Assembly: GCA_035938175.1 (NCBI GenBank)
Contig: DASZHD010000048.1
Span: forward strand, 32,668 to 96,667
DNA from: DASRDE01 sp035938175
GTDB taxonomy: Bacteria > Vulcanimicrobiota > Vulcanimicrobiia > Vulcanimicrobiales > Vulcanimicrobiaceae
Direction: 5' to 3'
Length of the DNA: 64,000 nucleotides
Shown: in pieces, positions 59,434 to 64,000 of the stretch
Position numbering within the stretch: position 1 is the first letter of the stretch
Layout of the letters: every line of letters begins with the position of its first letter
Made by a program: the position numbers and the translations under genes
Notes under the pieces: model-generated
What the model was told of the DNA's origin: nothing
Database searches by the model: none
Seen by the model: the letters and a program-made list of their open reading frames with translations, nothing else

Positions 59434-60512
59434 TGACGCACCGGAAGCGAAACTTTGAACGTCGTGCCGGACCCCGGGTCGCTGAACACGTCGATGGATC
59501 CGCCGTGCGCGCGCACCAGCGCCTGAACGATGTACAAGCCCAGGCCGCTGCCGCCCACGCTCGACGTCGCCTCATCTTCGGCGCGGTAGAAACGATCGAA
59601 AATATAGGGCAGATGCTCTTCGGCGATGCCGACGCCGGTGTCGCGCACTTCGAGTACCGTGCGATCCGTTTCTTGTGCGGCAAGCACTTCCACCGGGCCG
59701 CCTTCCGGTGAGTACTTGACCGCGTTTTCGAGCAGATTGCGCAAGATGTCGCGCAAGCGATCGGGATCGCCCGAAACCTGCACGCCGCTGAAGCGGCGCT
59801 CGATGGGATGCGTAACGGGATTGTGCTGGATCTGCCCGATGACTTCGTCGAGAAGACGGTCGAGATCTATGAGTACGCGTTTTCGTAAGAGCTGTGCGGT
59901 GTCGACGCGCGTGACGAGCAGCATGTCGTCGACGATCCGCGACAGCCGGTCGGCTTCGTGTTCGACCACACCCAAAAACTCTTGGCGATGGGTGTCGTAC
60001 AGCGAGGGATTCTCGCGGAGCGTCGCGGTGTACGCTTTGATTGCCGCGAGCGGTGTTTTGAGTTCGTGCGAAACCGTGCTCACCAGCTCGTTCTTGAGCT
60101 GCTCGATCTCTTCCACGCGCTGTTTGGCGTGAAAGGCGATCAGCCAGCCTTCAACGGCGTCTCCGGACATCACCGTGACGCAGCGCGCGCGTACCGGAAC
60201 GCCTGCGCCGCGCGAATCCCGCAGCGCCAATGTGAGGACGCGCGGATCCGACGGTGCGATCGACGCGAAGACGTCCCCGCGGTTGGACTCGTGCAGCAGC
60301 GACGAAAAATCGGTACCGATGACGCCGAGCGGCGAATACCCCAGAATGCGTTCCGCAGACGCGTTGAACCGTGCTATGCGGCGGGCGCCGTCGAGATGAA
60401 TGATTCCCTCGGCTGCCACGCGCGCATAGGCTTCGACCAGCGCCTTGGACTCGACGAGCTCGTCGAGCAGGCCGCGGCTTACGTCCGCAGGTAGCGTCCG
60501 ACCGATATCCAC
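59430..60512 (-). CDS. Soluble PAS-containing sensor histidine kinase
   Basis: 360 aa from GTG 60512, the in-frame start that overlaps the ftsX end by 34 bp. No transmembrane helix. A PAS domain covers about residues 25-130 (ARFNASAERILGYSPLGVIGTDF). HisKA follows with phospho-acceptor His149 in STVSHELKTPL, then HATPase_c with N-box NLLENAVKYSPEGG, G1 DTGVGIAEEH and G2 GGSGLGLYIVQAL. It should phosphorylate the REC protein encoded directly after it. Location inside the FtsEX cluster suggests that it senses a cytoplasmic signal tied to division or cell-wall state. Confidence 0.88.
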   Translation of the reverse strand: MDIGRTLPADVSRGLLDELVESKALVEAYARVAAEGIIHLDGARRIARFNASAERILGYSPLGVIGTDFSSLLHESNRGDVFASIAPSDPRVLTLALRDSRGAGVPVRARCVTVMSGDAVEGWLIAFHAKQRVEEIEQLKNELVSTVSHELKTPLAAIKAYTATLRENPSLYDTHRQEFLGVVEHEADRLSRIVDDMLLVTRVDTAQLLRKRVLIDLDRLLDEVIGQIQHNPVTHPIERRFSGVQVSGDPDRLRDILRNLLENAVKYSPEGGPVEVLAAQETDRTVLEVRDTGVGIAEEHLPYIFDRFYRAEDEATSSVGGSGLGLYIVQALVRAHGGSIDVFSDPGSGTTFKVSLPVRQ

Positions 60513-61360
60513 GAGGCGACGACGCCGACGGCCGCGCCTACAGCGAGCAACTGCAGGATCAGCGAGGAAAGATCGACTTGCACGACGTTCATCTGCAGCC
60601 ACGGCAGCGCGACGGCGACCTTGGGAACCAGCGACGCCCGCGCAACGGCGAGTACTGCGATTGCCAGCAACGCGCCCAGCACGCCGTCGATGAGGCCTTC
60701 GCAAATGAACGGCATGCGGATGTACATGTTCGTGGCGCCGACGAGCTGCATGATCGAAATCTCACGGCGTCTTGCGTAGACCGTCAAGCGAATCGTGTTC
60801 GAGATGATGATGCCGGCTACGAGGATCGAAATGACGATGAGCGCGATGCCGACCCGCCGTGCCACGTTCGCGAGCTGCAGCAGCCGTTGAACGACGTCGC
60901 GGCCGTACTCGACCGTGTCGACGCCGGGCAGCTTGCGGATCGACGCGGCTACCGCAGGTACTTCGTTGGGATCGCGCACGGAGACGCGAAACTTGTCGGG
61001 CAACGGGTTTTCGGTGAGCAGCGAGGCGTCGATCTGCCCCTTCATCCGGTCGCGCAGCTCTTTGAGCCCCTGTTTTTTCGGAATGTATTGCGCGCTTGCA
61101 ACGCGGAGATCTTTTGCGAGGGCGGTTCGGACGGCGGAGATTTGCGAAGACGTTGCGTCGCTCTTCATGTACGTCGAAATCGTAATCTGGCTGAATACGT
61201 CGTTGCCCAAATGCGCGATCGAGGCCCGCACATACAAAAAAACGCCGAGCAGCACGATGGTGACGGCGACAGTGCCGATTGCAGTTGCCTGCATTCCGGC
61301 GTTGCGGGTGAAGTTCCGGAAAACTTCACCCAGAAAGAACTTGATCTTGCCCCAGTCCAA
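60479..61360 (-). CDS. ftsX: Cell division ABC transporter permease FtsX
   Basis: 293 aa from TTG 61360, which gives MDWGKIKFFLGEVFRNFTRN, the usual start of the family; it overlaps ftsE by 35 bp. Four transmembrane helices (about residues 25-45, 175-200, 225-250, 270-290) and a large extracytoplasmic loop between the first two (about residues 45-170). FtsEX does not transport: it converts ATP hydrolysis into activation of peptidoglycan hydrolases at the septum. The loop is the docking surface for coiled-coil partners such as the EnvC-like protein three genes downstream. Confidence 0.9.
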   Translation of the reverse strand: MDWGKIKFFLGEVFRNFTRNAGMQATAIGTVAVTIVLLGVFLYVRASIAHLGNDVFSQITISTYMKSDATSSQISAVRTALAKDLRVASAQYIPKKQGLKELRDRMKGQIDASLLTENPLPDKFRVSVRDPNEVPAVAASIRKLPGVDTVEYGRDVVQRLLQLANVARRVGIALIVISILVAGIIISNTIRLTVYARRREISIMQLVGATNMYIRMPFICEGLIDGVLGALLAIAVLAVARASLVPKVAVALPWLQMNVVQVDLSSLILQLLAVGAAVGVVASWISVGRYLRT

Positions 61361-62036
61361 GGAAGTAATAGCCTCGCTCTTCGTCGGTGACGATCTTTCC
61401 ATTTTGCAGCCGCACCACGCGGCGGCGCATGCGATCGACGACCGCTTGATTGTGCGTTGCAACGACGACCGTCGTGCCTTTGAGATTGATGCGTCCCAGC
61501 AGATCCATGATTTCGGTGGTATTCGCGGGATCCAGGTTGCCGGTGGGCTCGTCGCACAGCAGCAATTTCGGATTGTTGACCAGCGCTCGCGCAATTGCCG
61601 TGCGCTGCTGCTCGCCGCCGGAGAGCTCGTTCGGGTACATGCGGGCTTTGTGCGCCAGGCCTACCAAATCCAGTACGCGCGGCACTTGCCGCAGCACGTC
61701 CTTGTCATGCGCGCCGGTTACTTGCAGAGCAAACGCAACGTTTTCCCAAACCGTCTTGTCGCTCAGCAATTTGTAATCCTGAAACACTACGCCCAGGTGC
61801 CGGCGCAGTGTGGGAATGCGCCCGCGGCGCAGTTTGTCGACGCGGATGCCGTCAACGGTTATTTCGCCGCTGCTTGGGATCATTTCGCGATAGAGAAGCC
61901 GCAGGAGGCTGGATTTCCCGGTCCCGGAGTGCCCGACGAGGAAGACGAAGTCGCCTTTACCGATCTCGAGATCGATCCCGTCGATGGCGCGGACTCCGTT
62001 CGGATACACGAGAGAGACGCCGCGTAATGAGATCAT
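61326..62036 (-). CDS. ftsE: Cell division ATP-binding protein FtsE
   Basis: 236 aa from ATG 62036. Walker A GHSGTGKS is at 35-42, signature LSGGEQQRTAIARALVNNP, Walker B LLLCDEPTGNLDP, H-loop VVVATHNQAVVD. FtsE-type residues include VFQDYKLLSDKTVWENVAFALQVTG. The last ~20 residues (EERGYYFLGLGQDQVLSG) are an unusual tail. It is the ATPase partner of FtsX. Its start lies 50 bp from the divergent acyl-CoA dehydrogenase start at 62086, so both share this short region for promoters. Confidence 0.95.
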   Translation of the reverse strand: MISLRGVSLVYPNGVRAIDGIDLEIGKGDFVFLVGHSGTGKSSLLRLLYREMIPSSGEITVDGIRVDKLRRGRIPTLRRHLGVVFQDYKLLSDKTVWENVAFALQVTGAHDKDVLRQVPRVLDLVGLAHKARMYPNELSGGEQQRTAIARALVNNPKLLLCDEPTGNLDPANTTEIMDLLGRINLKGTTVVVATHNQAVVDRMRRRVVRLQNGKIVTDEERGYYFLGLGQDQVLSG

Positions 62037-62085
62037 CGCTGCAAAAGGAGTTTTCAAATCGTTCGTACGGATACCTCTGGCTGTT

Positions 62086-63234
62086 ATGAACTTTGACCTT
62101 TCCGACGAACAGAAGGCCATCCGGCAGACTGTCCGCGAGTTCGCCGTCGAGCGCGTTGCTCCGCGGGCCGAAGAGATGGACCGCGAAGAAGCTTTCCCGT
62201 ACGACCTTGTCAAGGAAATGGCCGAGCTCGGATTACTGGGCCTGCCGTTTCCGGAGCGTTACGGCGGTGCCGGCGCCGATACGGTCAGTTACGCGCTGGC
62301 CGTGATGGAACTGGCACGTGCCGACGCGTCCACGGCGATCACGATGGCCGCGCACGTGTCCCTGGGAGCGAGCCCTTTCTATTTGTTCGGCACCGAAGAG
62401 CAAAAACAGAAGTATTTGGTGCCGCTGGCCCAGGGCAAGATGCTGTGGGGCTTCGGCCTGACCGAACCGAACGCGGGCAGCGACGCCGGCAATACGCAAA
62501 CCAAGGCCGTGGCCGGCGACGGCGTCTGGATCGTGAACGGCACGAAGGCCTTCATTACAAATAGCGGGACCGACATCAGCGGCGGAACCACGATTACCGC
62601 GGTGACGGGTACGCGCCCCGACGGCAAGCCGGAGATCAGCAACCTGATCGTGGAGCAGAACACTCCCGGTTTCGTGCGCAGCAAGAAATATAAAAAGATG
62701 GGCTGGCGCGCCTCGGACACGCGCGAACTCGCCTTCACCGACGCGCGCGTGCCGGCTGAGAATTTGCTGGGTCAGCGCGGCGACGGCCTTAAAAACTTCT
62801 TGACAATACTGGACGGCGGCCGCATCTCGGTAGCGGCGCTTTCCGTAGGCCTCGCGCGCGGCGCGTATGACGAGGCGTACAAATATGCGAAAGAACGCGT
62901 TGCGTTTGGCCGCCCCATAAGCAAGTTTCAGGCGATCCAGTTCAAGCTCGTCGACATGCTCACCGAGATCGAACACGCCGAGCTCATGGTGCTGAAGGCG
63001 GCGTGGGAGAAAGATCAGGGCCGCGACTTTGCGCAGACCGCCAGCTTGGCCAAGCTCTATTCAGCCGAAGTCTCGCGCCGCGTGGTCAACGAAGCGCTGC
63101 AGGTTCACGGCGGGTACGGTTTCATGGACGAGTATCCGATCTCGCGCATGTACCGCGATCAGAAGATCAACGAGATCGGCGAGGGGACGAACGAAGTGCA
63201 GCGTTTGGTGATCGCCCGCATGATGGGTTTATAG
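62086..63234 (+). CDS. Acyl-CoA dehydrogenase
   Basis: 382 aa from ATG 62086, chosen because it opens MNFDLSDEQKAIRQTVREFA, the usual first helix. The family plan is complete: N-terminal helical domain, the FAD/acyl-binding beta barrel with GFGLTEPNAGSDAGNTQTKA and the NGTKAFITNSG strand, and a C-terminal four-helix bundle. The catalytic base Glu is in the conserved GEGTNEVQR. It oxidises acyl-CoA (chain length unknown) and passes electrons to ETF. It ends just before the palindromic repeat element. Confidence 0.94.
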   Translation: MNFDLSDEQKAIRQTVREFAVERVAPRAEEMDREEAFPYDLVKEMAELGLLGLPFPERYGGAGADTVSYALAVMELARADASTAITMAAHVSLGASPFYLFGTEEQKQKYLVPLAQGKMLWGFGLTEPNAGSDAGNTQTKAVAGDGVWIVNGTKAFITNSGTDISGGTTITAVTGTRPDGKPEISNLIVEQNTPGFVRSKKYKKMGWRASDTRELAFTDARVPAENLLGQRGDGLKNFLTILDGGRISVAALSVGLARGAYDEAYKYAKERVAFGRPISKFQAIQFKLVDMLTEIEHAELMVLKAAWEKDQGRDFAQTASLAKLYSAEVSRRVVNEALQVHGGYGFMDEYPISRMYRDQKINEIGEGTNEVQRLVIARMMGL

Positions 63235-63550
63235 TCATGCTGAGGCATCGAAGCACCCTGAGGAATCGAAGGGCTCACATCATGCTGAGGTATCGAAGCA
63301 CCCTGAGGAATCGAAGGGGCACCTCTCCCCTCCCAACCGCGCCCGACGTTTCGCATCCGTGCAAAACGCTGGCCTACTGAATTGAGCGCTTCACCCTACA
63401 TCCGTGTTTAGGCGCTCAATTCAGATGGTTGGGAGGGGAGAGATGCCCCTTCGATTCCTCAGGGTGCTTCGATGCCTCAGCATGACGAGGCGATACCTCA
63501 ACATGACGCGGCCCTTCGATTCCTCAGGGTCGTTCGATACCTCACGATGA
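63235..63550. repeat. Palindromic intergenic repeat element with inverted arms
   Basis: Four copies of one 39-bp unit: A at 63235-63273 and B at 63280-63318 on one strand, and C at 63447-63485 and D at 63512-63550 inverted. B plus flank (63280-63338) and C plus flank (63427-63485) are 59-bp arms matching at 57 positions. Inside, CTGAATTGAGCGC (63377-63389) and its exact complement (63412-63424) form a second perfect stem with a 22-nt loop. No ORF. It resembles a REP/MITE-like insertion that folds into a long hairpin between two convergent genes. Confidence 0.85.
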
Positions 63551-63552
63551 CA

Positions 63553-64000
63553 CTAGTGCACGCCGTTGTTTTGAATAACGGTTGCCCAGCCTGAATAAAA
63601 CCCGCCGAACTCCTCGGCAAGCGTCGTCAGTGCGGTGCGCATCTCCGTGATTTTGAACGGATCGATCGTGTCGCGCCGGCAGCAGCGTACTGTGTTCACA
63701 CCGTCGTCGACTTCGATTTCGTAACCGTGATCGGCCATAGCACGTGCGAACACGTCGCGCTTTTCGACGTCGTCGAAGCGGATCGTATGCTCGATCGGAC
63801 GCGGCCGTTCGAAATCGTCGCCGGCATCGAGCAACGCCTGCAGCGCCTTCATGTCGTTCGCAAACGCGAGCTGGTGTTCGTCGGGATATAGATACGCGGT
63901 GTAGATCGTCCACGCCGGATCCGATGCGGCGAGCGCCCGGAACTTGTAGTTGTCGTGCGCCTGCATGACTTGGCCGACGACCGGAGCGATGTCTTCGAGC
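63553..64000 (-). CDS. RraB-like/DUF695-linked protein, C-terminal part
   Basis: The frame is open to the window edge on the minus strand, so the true start is probably outside; ATG 63966 is a possible internal start giving 137 aa. The visible part reads TIYTAYLYPDE..., then DAGDDFERPRPIEHTIRFDD, RDVFARAMADHGYEIEVDDG and a final FGGFYSGWATVI. This is the RraB-type fold (regulator of RNase E activity B), often attached to a DUF695 domain. In E. coli RraB binds and inhibits RNase E. An RNase E-like gene is encoded in the window; interaction is inferred. Confidence 0.65.
   Translation of the reverse strand, partial: LEDIAPVVGQVMQAHDNYKFRALAASDPAWTIYTAYLYPDEHQLAFANDMKALQALLDAGDDFERPRPIEHTIRFDDVEKRDVFARAMADHGYEIEVDDGVNTVRCCRRDTIDPFKITEMRTALTTLAEEFGGFYSGWATVIQNNGVH

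Overview
The window is high-GC, densely coded chromosomal DNA from a Gram-negative-type (diderm) bacterium. This follows from BamA, Skp/OmpH-like chaperones, a lipid A pathway (LpxD, LpxC, FabZ, LpxA, LpxB) and Lpt export genes. Most starts are ATG, GTG or TTG with 1-35 bp overlaps between neighbours. A DUF3084-YqgF pair and an LpxB-related glycosyltransferase (a type I associate with cyanobacteria), beside MinCDE and RodA, suggest a diderm of the Terrabacteria side. Candidatus Eremiobacterota (WPS-2) is my best guess, but it is an inference from gene content, not a database result. I see no rRNA, tRNA, CRISPR array, transposase or prophage.

Layout. 1-14.1 kb (+): an envelope block, bamA end - three OmpH-like genes - lpxD - lpxC - fabZ - lpxA - lpxB - metallophosphoesterase - LpxB-like transferase - O-antigen ligase-like protein - lptC - lptB - LptF/G permease - DUF3084 - YqgF-like. 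14.2-17.5 kb (+): outer-membrane-type protein, TPR protein, glycosyltransferase, small membrane protein. 17.5-20.9 kb (-): large secreted protein and RecQ. 21-23.6 kb (+): dnaX-ybaB-recR. 23.6-27.2 kb: small accessory genes. 27.2-35.5 kb: a MoxR/DUF58/DUF4129/DUF4350 set with SpoIIM-, RDD- and DUF697-type membrane proteins. 35.5-37.5 kb (-): M48 protease. 37.7-42 kb (+): minC, two tandem minD genes, a long minE, rodA. 42-50.3 kb: cyclase/NTPase/TPR protein, methyltransferase, acyltransferase, Imm26-like/LRR protein, cupin, and two GGDEF-type membrane proteins, one of them degenerate. 50.6-53.5 kb (+): RNase E/G with a long basic tail, a 42-aa ORF and a clear terminator. 53.6-62 kb (-): an overlapping run ftsE - ftsX - histidine kinase - REC-GGDEF regulator - M23 peptidase, then a lipoprotein and two S41 proteases. 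62-64 kb: acyl-CoA dehydrogenase, a palindromic repeat element, and the end of an RraB-like gene.

How it fits together. Most of the window builds and divides the envelope: outer membrane protein delivery, lipid A synthesis and export, Z-ring placement (Min), cell-wall elongation (RodA) and division-linked wall cleavage (FtsEX with an M23 peptidase, plus S41 proteases). The most unusual points are the two-component system placed between ftsX and its peptidase, the paired minD genes with an extended repeat-bearing MinE, a strongly structured RNA-like leader ahead of an S41 protease, and a calcineurin-type phosphoesterase overlapping lpxB that could supply the missing LpxH step.
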